The notes beneath the pieces were generated by a model that searched no databases, had not been told where the DNA came from, and was given only the letters and a program-made list of their open reading frames with translations. Positions 32,404-44,829 of a stretch of 64,000 nucleotides of DNA are shown piece after piece. Source of the DNA: Syngnathus acus (lineage: Eukaryota > Chordata > Actinopteri > Syngnathiformes > Syngnathidae); the NCBI RefSeq assembly GCF_901709675.1, contig NC_051092.1, forward strand, positions 410,991 through 474,990, in the 5' to 3' direction. Each line of letters opens with the position of its first letter. Position 1 is the stretch's first letter. The translations under genes and the position numbers were made by a program.

Positions 32404-35237
32404 CAGGCGGGGGGGCCGGCCGTCATCCTGACGAGAGCGGGACAAATATTCAAATATGTTGTCGCCGCCGCCGCCGCATCAGGACAAAACTATTGGGACA
32501 ATGACTGGCGGCTCCCAAATATTTGGGCAAGGGGCTCCATCCATCAGTTTCTGGACAGGTCACGCAGGTCACGTGACCCGCAAGGACCCCGCCGAGTCAA
32601 AAGAGGAGACAAAGCATGGAGGACAGGCGCTCCCTCCCTCCCTCCCTCCCTCCCTCTCGCCCAGAGTCTTCTTGCGGTTTGCCGCCGTCGGGCTCTCCCA
32701 CGACTCCCGCCAGAGGACTCGGGTCCTCCTTTCGCGGGCCCCAACTTCATAAAGAAAAAAGAAAAAGAGCTCACGGCGGAAGCGCGGCCCCTCCTCGGCG
32801 GGACTTTCCAACATTGGATCTTTGCTTTGGAAGCCCCCTGTTTGCCCCCAAAGCATCTTGGGTCAAGGCGGAACATGCTCGCTGTCCCGAAGGCGTCAAG
32901 TCGGGCACCCGTGGGGCTCCCTGTGACATCTTTTCACGCTGCTCCATGCCGCCGCGGCGGAAGTAAACAAAGGTAGCGTATCGACTGTTGCTTGCTACTG
33001 AAAGACAAACAAGGACCCGGTGGAGGAATGCACGCTCAAGGCCGTCGCGTTGATGCGGGCCGCGTTTGCTCCTGCCCACGCAGCCAATTGAAAGAAACGA
33101 CATCTACAACAGGAAGCGGCAAAGCAGCTTCCATCTCACGCTGGCGTTTTAGCGAGTTGGAAACGTCTCAGAAGAGAAAGAAGCACGCTCCCCCTCTCTC
33201 CACACGGCCGCCTGGAAGTGATTAGCCAGCGTTTGTTGAGGCCTGCGGTTCTTGCGGCTTCTGCTCGCGGGACGGATCCGCCGTCTGATTGTCTCCGCTG
33301 GAAAATGTTATGAATTTCACACACACGCCGCTTTTGCCAGCACCTTTCGATCGCCCCCTCCTCAAAGATTCCAAAGCCAATCATGGACAAGAATATGCAC
33401 AAAAACAGAGTCGGACCAAAATAGCGCATTTGATGAAGCCCGTCCGTCACACGGCACCTTCAGCCTCTTTCCAAAAGCCACGCCAAGGCAAAATTTTGGA
33501 TTTTGAAAATGGATCAGACTCTTTTCTTTTGCATATTTTGTGGCTGGACAAGTAACGGCTGGCTTCTTTTTTGGCCAAAATGTCGAAAGGTCTTGACGCC
33601 TCCTGGAGCACTTTTGAAAAGTGTCACCGGCGGGCGCCTCTCCCACCTGCGTCGCCACTCTAACGACGAGCCGAGCCGTCTCCGCTCACGGCCTTGGCCG
33701 CGATTGCGTAAACATCTCCATGCCCCCTCCAAAGTGCCACTTTGGAAACACAGAAGGAGGCGAGCCAACATTCCTGGCGTGAACATTCCAGCGTGACAGG
33801 CGCCGGCCGGCCGGGCCGGATGGCTCCCAAAATAAGTGGCGCAAAAACAAGGCGGCGTCGGTGGCTCACCTGTCGATGAGACCGGCGCGCTTGCTTGCTC
33901 TTGCTCATGTCTGCCCCAAACTCATTGCCCAATCAATCCATCCATCCATCCATCCATGTGCTCCTCTGTGTGGGAGACAAAACCACCGCGCCGGTCTTTA
34001 TAGCACCACGAAGAGGAGGAGGAGGAGGAGGAGGAAGGCGGGAGAGCCTTACCATGGCCATGACGTTGAAGGAGAAGGCGAGAGACATCCTCACTCAAGA
34101 GGGGCAGGGGGGAGGCTTTCAATGTCTCCAAACAGGAACGTGAATTGGTTGTCGTTCACACTGCCACCAACAGGAGATGTTTTTTGTTTTTTTATTATTT
34201 CCTTGCGCAATCGGATTTTACTCTCCATTTATAGCCGTGACATTTCGAGGGAAAAAAAATCTGACCTTCGACCTGAATTCATCAGTGTGATCAAATATAT
34301 GTATGGAATCAGCGCACCCAAAAAAAACGTGGAAAAGTTGACTTGAATCTACCAAATGGTTGAGCCATTGGGTTCCAGATGGAACAGCAGTCGCCGTGGC
34401 GAGAAGCCGTTTTGATACAAACGGAGGCCGGGACGGCGGCCATGTTGTTCTTCTGGCTGAAACAGTCCGATTCCCAGGATTTATGTGCATGGGCCGATCA
34501 TCCCTGCTGACTCGCTTCCACTATTATATGCAACTGAGCGCTATTCTGCTTTCTTGTCTTTCCAAGCCTTTCTTTTTGTTCTTTCTTTTTTGAAAGTGTG
34601 TGTTGCAGGCATACCGGCGACAAGATGAAGAACATCCAGTATGAACACACCGTGGACTTTTGCTTGCACCTGAGTTGACCTTTTGTTTTGGATTCTTCTC
34701 GCATTTGCCTTTGGGCCTTGAGATACAAGTTAACCACTTGCATCTCAAATTGTCTTTCCCCGTTGAAATGAATGCAATTGCCGCCAATGACTTTCTGCCC
34801 CCCAATGTTTTTTTAATGAGGAACAAATTCACATTCACTAAAACATACAGTCATGGCATCATCGATGTCGAATTGAAAGCGTCATTTCGATTGGCCGTCG
34901 TGCTGCTATGCCTGTCTTGGCCCACATGGGGGCCCTATCATAGTCAGTGCTGCTTATTGAGACATCCTGTTTGCGGCACGAATGAGTCGGTCTTCAGAGA
35001 TGCTACCAGTTTAGCTAGATTGTCTGTCTGTCTACGTGTGCTGCTGCACTGTTTGCATTCAGTCCTTTGCACAAGCAGTTGCCTCAGCATTTTCAATTCC
35101 AACCTACTTTGCTAGCTGCGACGTCACATTTGGTTTCCCCTCCTCATCTGGCCCGTTTAATGGCACTCGAGAAAATTTGGGACTTTCCGCAGCGGCGTAA
35201 AGCGAGCCGACAGGAAGTGACTGGACGGAGCGCGCGT
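32404..35237. other. Spacer between hyaluronidase C and D
   Basis: Contains CCCT (32631-32655), CCAT (33936-33957) and GAG (34013-34036) short repeats. No conserved coding wording. Confidence 0.55.
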
Positions 35238-36852
35238 TTAGACAAAGAGACACTTGACGAGAAGACAGACGCCCAGCAGCGTCACCGTGCACAGGCAGGA
35301 GATGTGACGCCAGAGGAGCGAGAAGACCTGGGGAACCTCGCAGTGGACCCCCGTCCAGCCCTGGTAGCACTGGCAGCTGAACTTGTGCTTCATGTCCAGG
35401 ACGTCCCGGCGGTGGAGGCGGCCAGCCACGTGGAAGCGGGGGCCCGCCGCCGCCCGCCGGCGGACGCTGAAGGATCGCGGGTCGAGGTGCAGGTAGGCGG
35501 CCCGAGTCAGGCTCTTGCGCACGCAGCGGCCGTTCTTCTTGCACAGCGCTTTGCTGCACAGCTTGGCGGCCGACGTGACGTTGACCACGTAGTGGCCCAG
35601 CGCCCCGTCGATGTACGTCTTGACCGTCACGCAGTTCCTCTGACAAAAGATGGGATGGTTATTTTCGGTACGAGTGAAAACATCGCTCCGGTGCCCCTCC
35701 GACACGGTGGTCACCTGCGATCTGGCGTACTCGGACGAACCCCAGAGGACGACCCCGGACGCCCCCAGGGCGGCGCTTTCGCCGATGGTGTGCACCAGGT
35801 CGCTCTGAGCGAGACGCAGAAAAGAACTGAGCCGGGCCGAGAGCGAGGCGACGGGCCGAGAGCGAGGCGACGGGCCGAGAGCGAGGCGACGGGCCGAGAG
35901 CGCGGCGACGGGTCGGAGCGCCGGCCGGCCGGCTTACCTCTGACAGAACGGCAAAGGTGTAGGCGTAGAAGGGTCTGGAGTAGACAAAGACGGGCAAGGT
36001 GACGTCAGGGCGCGCGATGGAGGCGATCCTCATGGCCTCCTTGACCCGGTAGTGGACGAACTTGACGGCGTCGGGCGAGGACTTGAGCTCGTAGTCCAGG
36101 TAGATGGACGGGTACAAGGCGCTGCTCTCCTTCCACAGCCACATCAGGTGGTCGTTGCGCACGTGCTCCACGTTGGGGCACTCGCCCGTGTAGCGCCGCG
36201 GCGGCCGCTGCTTGTAGCCGTAGTTGTAGCAGTCGGGGAACAGGTAGAAGCCCCACAAGCCGTGCGGGCGCCGAGCCTCGGCCAAGGCCAGCGTCCCGTT
36301 CATGAAGGCCCGCCCGGCCCTCTCGAAGCTCTCCTTGGCCTCCTTCTCCACTTTGCTCTCGGGCCAGTCGGGGTGGAGCCTCCGGATCTGCTCCTTGGAC
36401 TTGTTGCGGTAGATGTCCTTGGCGCCCCAGTTGCGCACCCACTGGGGTCTCCAGTTCTCCCAGTCGATCACGCCCAGCCCTCGGAAGTCCTTGTGAGGGA
36501 TCAGCTTGTCGATGTCGCCGCGGGCTTTGCTCAGATGTTTGGAGAGGCTCTGGTTCTGCGGGAGCCCGCCGTTGACGGCCAGCCCCGCGTTGGAGTAGTA
36601 GGGGTAGTAGCCCAGGTGGCTGTGGTAGAAGATGGTCACGTTGGGGCCGCTCAGGGTCTCGTTGACGTTGGCCACGATGTCGAAGACGCTCAGGTCCAGG
36701 TCCACCCGGAAGCGCAGGCGGCACGGCTCGGTGGGAGCGTTCCACACCACCACGAAGGGCCGGTGAGGGATGAGCGCGCCCGGCCGGCCTCTTGCCCGTC
36801 CCCCCGGCTCGCCCAGCAGCCAGCGCCAGACCCACAGGCCCCGTCCACGCAT
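35238..36852 (-). CDS. Hyaluronidase paralogue D, intact, GPI-anchor-like tail
   Basis: Three exons in perfect frame (about 468 residues): 36852-35938, 35804-35715 and 35639-35238. The large first exon holds HRPFVVVWNAPTEPCRLRF, NVTIFYHSHLGYYPYY, NGGLPQNQSL, the catalytic GVIDWENWRPQWVRNWGAKD, GLWGFYLFPDCYNYGYKQ, YTGECPNVEHVRNDHLMWLW and FVYSRPFYAY with no internal intron, so it preserves the simple exon plan. Then come DLVHTIGESAALGASGVVLW and the EGF-like CSKALCKKNGRCVRKS. The C-terminus is strongly hydrophobic (ISCLCTVTLLGVCLLVKC), suggesting GPI attachment or membrane anchoring. The start was set at the Met at 36852 (MRGRGLWVWRWLL, a weak signal peptide); an in-frame Met at 36924 is the alternative. 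This copy heads the tandem array A-D and is followed by about 3.4 kb without recognised genes. Confidence 0.9.
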
Positions 36853-39800
36853 GTGCCCCCGACTGCGCGCCGTGCGGCAATTAGCGGGCCGGGCCCGAGG
36901 CGCCGCGGCTCCGACGGGGCGCATTAGGGGCTTGGTTGAGCGCGCACAATGGGATGGGATGGGGCGGGGGGGGGGGGGGATGGGGGGCCACCGTGAACGT
37001 GCCAAAGAATGCGCCCCACTTAGGCTGCGGCATGAGTGAAGCTCGCCCCGCTCGGGATGAAAAAGAACCTTTTTCATGGACTCGTAAATATTCAAACAAG
37101 AGACACCGAAGCTCGTGAGCTCCCGTGCGAGACTTGCTCGCGTGGGAGGCCCCGACGAGGCCTCGCGTCCCAGACGTGCCGGCGATTCCGACTTTGAGGA
37201 GCCGCTCGAGGATTTGAATGATTGCGGGAGGAAAGCAGAGCTGGCAAGGCAACATGAGGATTACTCACAGCGTTCCGTCATGTCGAGCAAAACCTCAGGA
37301 GGAGGAGGAGGTTTTGCTGGGCCCAGTGCGGCGAGTCCCGCCGACCGCCCGCCCGCAAAAACCCAAGTGCAAGACACGCCAGGCCAGACCACAAGAGATT
37401 GCAATGAAGCCACCCTGAGTTCACGTCGCGCTCCCTGACACCAAAGGCGAATTGGCAAGATTTGAATCGTCCGTCGCAGAGGATTTGGCCCCTGAGTCTC
37501 CTCGAAGACATTTGGGGCTGACTTGTTAGGCTGATATGAGCTCCCGACCAGCAGGTAGCGTCGGTCCAAATGGGAAAACTCGCGGGTACAATAGGTTTCT
37601 CGCTAAAAAAGCACTTGGTTTGGGACAAACAGGACTGGTGCTTTATAGATATTTTCAATTACTATTCCGATCATTCTTGGCAAAAAAAGAAATAAATTGG
37701 GGAGAAGAAATTGTATTGTTTTTTAACAGAACAAAATGAATTAGGACTTCTTGTCAAAAATGGATTGAAAATATATTATGACGGTGTCTATGTTGAACTT
37801 ATTGCTTGGGAAAGTCGAGGCACTCGTAGCTGTAACTCGAGGCGCCACGGTATGTCTACATTGACCAGCAGCAACCGGCTTTTTTTTGGAGTGAGCGAAT
37901 AAGGGCCACCCACCCCGACCAGACCCGATCCGATCCGGACCGGACCGGCAGATGCCGAATGCGCTTCCCGCCACCGAGCCGTCAATGTGGAACACATCAA
38001 ATATTCTTTGGGCTGGCTGGAAGGTTCGTGTGCGCACGTGGTGGAAAATATGAAACGGCTACTAAATGTCAACATGAGGATTAGAAAGAAGGAGCATTGG
38101 GGAGTTCGTGGAATTCAAAAGGCATTCAAACAAACAAGTCTTTTTTTGTTTTTGTTTGAATGCCTTGAGTGAGGATTGTTCAAAGTGTAACGAGCACAGT
38201 GATGTGGATTATTGATGGCGTGGTTTTCAGTCAGCGTGCGGGTTTTTTGTTTTGTAATGATTTTTATTACGGCGCCTCTTAAACGGAACAAGCTGTGTTC
38301 TACATTTGGCAGCCTTGAAAATGTGCTGACTCAGACTTTCCTTTTGCGCTTGGATACGAGACGGACGCCAACGGTGGCAAAACAACGTTATCGCGTCATC
38401 GCGCCGTTAGCATGCGTGACGTGAGCAGCGTTAGCAGCGTTAGCAGCAGACGCCGCCGGGATGCAGACCCGACGTTTTAGTTTAAAAAAACAACAACTGG
38501 GCAGAATTCTCGATTAGAGCATCAAATGCTTTTCCAAGGGAATCGACATCGTGCCATCTCTGCTTTTTACTTTCCGTTGCACAAACACAAGATGAGAGGA
38601 GGTGATGAGTTCATGCAAAATTAGGAACGGACAATATTCAAATACCTTGAAATATAAACTGTATATACGTATTATGTGTGTGTATATATATATAGATACT
38701 ATGTGTATATATATGTATATGAAGGAATGGGGTCGAAATACAAAAAGTCCTACCTAGCTACAAAAACAGATATGCTCATTGAACAAAGTACATAAGCGGA
38801 CAAGTATAGTCACATATTAAATCAATAAAAGAAACATTTTAAGCATATAATTATACCTACACACCAAATCAATAAAGCAGACATAACTAGACATTTTTGA
38901 TAGGTGGTAATGACAAAGGTTTTTATAACTTTATGATCTGATATATATTTCTGAGCACTTTGAAATAACAAATGTTTTTTGATATATTGCCTGAATAGCT
39001 TCATGACCCTTAAGGAACTGTTTAATGCATGCCTGATGATTCTCTAAATCACGGACACTGCCAAGTCGTCTAAAAATGTTCAGTACTTGATTTGTATCTT
39101 ATGTTTTGACTAATGCTAGACGCCAGTTTTTCGATGACTACTGAACGTTCTGGACAGAGGGAAATATTTTGCCTAACAAAGAAAAGATATGGTTGGAAGC
39201 ATGATTAAACTAAGAATATAATGACGTAAGCAAAGACATGGAGTATCAAAAGAACAAACTTTGCATAGTCAGGGAACATTAATAGATTAATGATGTCACA
39301 GCCAAAAAGCTCACATCATTTCGTACAAAATGACAAAATTGAAAGAATGAGGTGAGACAGTGTATGTGCAAAGATGGAGGAGAATGTTTACAGGAAGGGT
39401 CACTTTGGAGATAAAACCAGCAGGTGCCAGAGGGAGTCAGCAAGGACTCGGCCAAAGATGATCCCAAGGCCGAAAGACGGGATGGAAGACAACAGCCCCC
39501 ACCCAAGGACTCGGCCAAAGATGATCGCCAGGCCGAAGCGGAGATGGAAGACAACAGCCCACACACACACACCGAATCGCCCATAATCAGCACCCACGTC
39601 CCAGGAATCAAATCTCCTGCGAACTTGCCCCACCCCAAAGACTCATCACCCATCAAAGTCGGCCCACACCGACCGGCATGTGCAATTGAATATAAGCTGA
39701 CCAAAGAACCTTGAACGTTGCCTTTTCTGAATGGAGACTTTCTGCTCTTGAAAGGCCCAGCGCTGTATTGTACTTTCCTGAAAACAGAGCTTTCTTAACA

Positions 39801-40287
39801 AGAATTAGGATTGAACTCAACCAACCTGTGTAAGTCTAATTTCTGCTTCAGTGTCTTGGCATTTTCCTAAATCTGAGAAATCAAACAAGCATGCAGTGAG
39901 TAAATTGGATAACAGGTGATTGGCAATGGCTTTTGCCATGAGGCGCAGATAGCGCTCCCTAAATTGTGGACAAAATCCAACAATATATATATATATATAT
40001 GTTTATATATGTATGCAAGTAGTCTCTCCATGTGAGCAAGCTTGTTTCTGAAATGAAATACTACCAGTCGGGTGTTTTTTTCATTCCCTCGACAGTCCAC
40101 CCTCGAGAATATAAACAAAAATGCTGTGGCATACGTTTGACTTGTCCATAATTCATAAGTGGATTCCATTTTGGGAAAATGACGCCCATCATTTGCTTGT
40201 AAAATGAGTTGGTGCTGTCACGCGGCGCCCCCTGCGGGCGAAAAGGCTGCACGGCAGCGGCGAAGGCTGAAAAGCAGCGGCGCTTTT
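36853..40287. other. hyaluronidase-iqub intergenic DNA
   Basis: The first part is GC-rich with a G run at 36966-36979. From about 37600 it turns AT-rich, with TATATA runs near 38690-38720 and 39984-40000. A 63-bp tandem duplication lies at about 39445-39565. No gene is recognised; an old LTR-like insertion is possible in the 38.7-39.9 kb part. Confidence 0.5.
39445..39565. repeat. Two-copy tandem repeat, period 63 bp
   Basis: GACTCGGCCAAAGATGAT starts both copies, at 39445 and 39508; each continues with CCAAGGCCGAA or CCAGGCCGAA and GATGGAAGACAACAGCC. The copies differ at several bases. Confidence 0.9.
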
Positions 40288-43200
40288 TCACTTCCTGAGG
40301 GCCCCGCGCTTCTGGGCGGCGGCAGCGGCGGCGGCGGCGGCTTTGGCCGAGTGGGCGACCATGGTGGGTATCTGGTTGTAGTGGCGGCGCGCCAACAGGT
40401 GTTTGTGCTCCACGCTGCGGACCACGGGCAACGTCGTTACACCTGCAGGAGAGTCTCGAGTTCAACTATTGCTCCCAGGAGGAGGGACGGACGGACAGTG
40501 TGCGAGCTGCAGCGTAGCGTAGCGCGTGCGTGCGTCGGACCTTGAGCAAGTCCTCCACCAGGAGGTGAGCGTCCGTCTCGTCTTTGCAGAGCAGGACGCA
40601 GTTCCAGGGGCTCCAGTCCTTCTGGCGGTCCCAGCGGACCAGGACCAAGCTGTTGAGGTCGCTGCAGCCGCTCAGGGCCGAGTGGGACCCCCAGATGACC
40701 TCCACCAGGTACTGGATGTCCTCCACCTGAAGGCCCGCACAAGCCAGCCTTAACACTGAACTCATTTGGGCTACAGAATCAATCCAAAGTTGTTCTTGCT
40801 TTGGCCACCTGCAGGATGAAAGGGATGATGTTGTCCTTGTTGAGCAGAAGCTCGGCGTCCCTCAGCCGCTTCAGCATGTACTTGTAGCAGGAGAAGTCGT
40901 CGCGGCTGCCGGCGATGTTCCTGAGCCGGGTGCAGTCCAGGCAGCGGCGGCTCAGGCGGGAGCGGGCGCAGGAGCGGAAGTGGGCCGAGCCCAGGTGGCG
41001 CTGGCAGCCGTGGCACAGGAACACGTCGTTCTTCAGCTGCGCCGCGCTCTGCGGCACCTGCACGACAGCGAGGAGGTCAAGCGCTGCCGGGTCGGGCTCT
41101 TGCTTTGTCGGGCTCTTACTTTGAGGTGCTTGGCCACCTCCGGGTTGAAACCCGGCGTGCGGATGAACTGCAGGAAGTACGTGCACAGCCTCTTGCGCAG
41201 CCCTTCCAGGTTGGCCTCCTTCACCTGCCGCCTCATCAGGTCCTCTTCCCTGCCGATCAGCTCCGCAATGTCTCGAGTCAGCGGGCACGGGTGCTCCTGC
41301 GCCCGCCCGCCCGCGTGGCAAACATCAGCCCTTGGACTTTGCTCCCGGTGGCCGGTGGCTTTACCTCCACAGTTTGCTTGAGGCAGAGGAGGATGTCCAG
41401 ACGCTGCTCCGGGCTGACGGGCGACATGGCCACGCAGTCGTAGAGGTCGCCCAGTTCGCGGGCTCGGATGGTGTCGGGCGTGTCCATCTCGATCAGGCGG
41501 CCGTCCGCCGCCCGCCACCGGTGCGCCGTCGACGACTGCGGCCAATCGAGTTACTTTTGCAATTTCTTTCTTTTTCCGCGCTCCCGTTTGCATTCCGACC
41601 TTGTCCAGGAACTTCCTGACGCCTTTGTTGTAGTTGTTGCTCCTGATGGCGATGCCGTGGCGTCCGATGGTGGCTGATTACTGCGTCTCCTGCTCCAGGA
41701 GCGAGCCACAGGGCGGCTTTCCTCTCGGCCCCCCGCCAGCGTGGCGTTGATCTGACGCTCCTTGTCGCTCCGCACTCTGAGACGTGATGACGCCGACCTG
41801 ACTACCTGCTCGTTATATAAGGCACAAAGGTGGACCTACTCTCCAGCGCGTTGTAGAGCAAGTTGAGGTCCTCCCTCTTCTGCGGTTGCATCCAGCGGCT
41901 GTGGCTGTCCTGAAGCTGCTCGGCCCGCTCCTCGTGCCTCCTGCGCTCCTGAAGGTCCAGCCAGGCCAGACGGCGGTCGCGCTGCCGCCGCAGCCGCTCC
42001 ACCGCCCGGCAGCTCAGCCAGCGCCGGGTGTGCGCTTGCAGACGGATCACCTGCCGGGCGGCGGGGCACGCCAGAGGTGGCCGGCCGTCATCCTCAATAG
42101 CTGGGTTTTTTTTTTTTTTTTCGGGTGGCATTTTCCTCAGAGTGTTGTTACTCACAGCTTTGAGCCGGGTGTGGTGATACTCGTCGGCGGTGATGTAGTG
42201 GCCCGGGCTGAGCAGCCTGTCCTTCATGTTGGAGATGTAGCAGCCCACCCTGGTCATCTGCGTGGTGACGCTGGAGTCGCACTGCTGCGCCTGCAGCACC
42301 TGCTCGGCCGTCTGCGGCCGGCGCAGAGCCTCCGTGAGCGGCCTTTCTGGAGACGGGCGGGCGGGCGCCACCCGTCTTGTCCCGTCCCAGGCCGCTCCCT
42401 TACCTGCGCGTCTCGGCTGACGACGTCCACGCCTCGGCCGGGCCGGGCCCTGCGCGGGGTCTGGGAGGCGGCGTGGTGGTACTCGGTGCCGGTCAGCTTG
42501 TGCCTGTAGCCGCCCAGGAAGGCCTTCTGCGGGGCGGGGGGAGGCCCGCCGCCGCCGCCCCCCGACACGTCGGTCGGCGCGTTGTCGTCTGGGACGGGAC
42601 ACGCAAGGAGGAAGGACCTTCAACTGTGTGCCGACTTCCCAATTGAGCAGCCGCAAGGTTCTCTTACCGCTTATCAGGCTGACATTGATGACGTCGGGAT
42701 TGTCGTCCTGCTCCGAATCGGCACGGGCGCCCGGCGGCTCTGACGACGTGGTCGTCCCCGCAGCGACGGCACCGTGCGGCTCGGAACTGGGAGATTCCGA
42801 GAGGCGCCGCTCTTGCCCTGAGATGCAAGCGCACGGGTTTGTCATCGGTCACGCGCCCGCCCGCCCGCCCGCCGAACCTTTCCCAAGTCCCCATGATGCC
42901 TCGAACTGCTGCGGTGTCCTCCTCACCTCCATCTGAGGTCTTTACTGCTGCAGCCGCCTGATCCTCTTCCATACGTGGTTCTGCTTGGTCCTCTGAGGAG
43001 AAAATCTCATCCTCGTTCCCTGGTTCTCCTTGGTCCGCTAAGGTTTTGACTTGTGACGAGGGCTCATTCCCTTGTTCCACTTTGCTCCGTGGTTCCCTTT
43101 GGTCCTCAGATGTGCTTGCTCCTGGCAAGGTTTCGTTCTCGACCCCTGGTTGTCCTTGGTCTTCCTCCGGTAAGGTCCCCTTTGCTCGTTCCTCCTCATT

Positions 43201-43599
43201 CACTGCTTCTCCTTGCTCCTCAGTGGCGCTTACTCTTGGTAAGGACTCCTCCTCATTGACTGGTTCTTCTTGGCGGTCAAAGGTGCTCACTCCTGGTATG
43301 GGTTCCTCATTGACTGGTTCTCCTTGGTCCTCAGAGGTGCTTACCCCTGGTAAGGGCTCCTCCTCATTTACCGGTTCTCCTGGCTCCTCAAAGGTGCTTA
43401 CTCCTGGTAAGGACTCCTCCTCGTTTGCCGGTTCTCCTTGGTCCTCTGACTCTTGCAATGCTTCATCCTTACGCTCCTCGCCTGCTTGTCCCTGGTTCTC
43501 CTCGCCTTGTGGTTCACCTTGGTTCTCTTGTGATTCTGGAGGAATGATGGTGTCCACCTCCTCGTCTGACATTTTGTTTGAACTTTTGCAGTCAGTCAC
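40288..43599 (-). CDS. iqub: IQ motif and ubiquitin-like domain protein (IQUB), with frame problems
   Basis: Ciliary/flagellar radial-spoke-associated protein. Minus-strand exons: 43599-42927, 42817-42668, 42588-42404, 42346-42156, 42050-41840, 41776-41600, 41535-41365, 41296-41120, 41057-40809, 40726-40541 and 40442-40288. The first exon is an acidic tract of imperfect EPVNEEE-LPGVST repeats. Next come INVSLISG (start of the ubiquitin-like fold), [30 protein letters not shown], an IQ-like helix ([20 protein letters not shown]), [47 protein letters not shown], a CxxC pair region (FLCHGCQ, CLDC), [19 protein letters not shown] and [11 protein letters not shown]. The end has a nine-Ala run and RGALRK-stop. 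In exon 41776-41600 an in-frame TAA (41680-41678) interrupts LLEQETQ...ATIGRHG, and the last exon joins out of phase. The gene and strand are certain; the exact protein is not. Confidence 0.87.
43100..43470 (-). repeat. Acidic coding minisatellite in iqub exon 1
   Basis: About six imperfect units of 54-60 bp encode [18 protein letters not shown] variants. The frame is open across the whole exon, so length variation would change the protein but not its frame. Confidence 0.8.
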
Positions 43600-44829
43600 G
43601 ACTTAGCGAGCTGTCGACTTCGAGCAGTGGCATTCGACACCACGCCACGCGACGTTTGCGTTTACACGTTGCCATAGTAATGACGTGGCAAGACTCCCGC
43701 CCCCTCTTCTTTATTAGCTCGTTGCCAAGGTCGCAACAAAACGTGACGTAGTTTGTGGTGTCAGGTTTGATGACGAATTAGGAAAGCCAATCAGAAATGA
43801 AATGGGATCCAATCCATTTTCAATGAATTAAATGCAATGTATGATTTCAAAGGAGGTGGGTGATAGTTCATGATCGCTCCAGAAACAATGCGAAGAATAA
43901 AAATGACACCTTTGACAATTGGCCATACAATTTGTTTCATTTGATGTCTAAGCCTGCTTTCCTTTCATGCTTTGATCCGCTTTAACGCCACGTAACCCCC
44001 TATCGGCGAGGAAAAATGACATATTTTCTTCCTTGTGATACTGCCGGTTGAATTTGTTCAATTCGACGAGCGGTTGTTAACAATACGTCATTAATAGTTT
44101 AGCACTTTCGGGGCTTTTTATTTGCACCGAAGCGTCGGCCATCTGGCCTGTGCGCGTGACGTCATCGCGGCAGCCCCACCTCTCCTGTTTTGCCTCCGCA
44201 GAGAGAGCTGCAGTCTTGGACAAAACTACTTTTGTGTGAAAACGAATAAAAACAATGCGTCAAATAAAGCGTATTTAATCGTTAAAACGTATGCTTATGA
44301 AAGTAATGTGTAATTATCACATGTAGTTTTGATGGTTTACGAGTTATTTGAGTCCACCCTTTGCTCTTAAACCTCGGGACACATTTAGAACGCGTCGTAG
44401 AAGTCCCCTCTGCTCATTCGCCCAAGTGGTACGCCCCATGTAGTTGCCATGTTGGACGGCAGAATCGCCGCTGCGGCTGCTTCACTTTTAACGATGGAAC
44501 TCTTGCTTGACGTCGTCTGAAGACGCCGACCTGGGCCGGTAGTTTCCCTTGTTCCACACCAAAGAGAAGAATTTGGTGGGTTTTGCGAAGGGAGCTTAGC
44601 TCAAGAAGACACGCCCGGGCCTTGGCCGCCCTCCAAAGTCAGCCAAACCCTGGCCGCAAATCGGCGGCGATGATCCGGCTGATGGAGGCCACCGCGTCCG
44701 CAGCCTGCGCGGACGTCGTGTGAATCCATTTGGTTTGGGCTTTCTTCTTTTTGGCTGGCTGGCTGGCTGGCTGGCTCGGGGTTTGTCGCACTGTCCTTGA
44801 TTCGTGGCGCCTGCACTAACAACAGTGCC
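43600..44829. other. Shared upstream region of divergent iqub and wasl
   Basis: 1.2 kb between divergent starts. GGCT units at 44755-44775 precede the wasl start. It probably holds both promoters, but no TATA box or specific sites could be assigned with confidence. Confidence 0.5.

Noticed and set aside
36052-36927. 291-codon plus-strand open frame opposite hyaluronidase D
   Set aside because: Mirror of conserved hyaluronidase codons on the other strand; the same holds for 24156-24857, 27602-28228 and 31948-32976.
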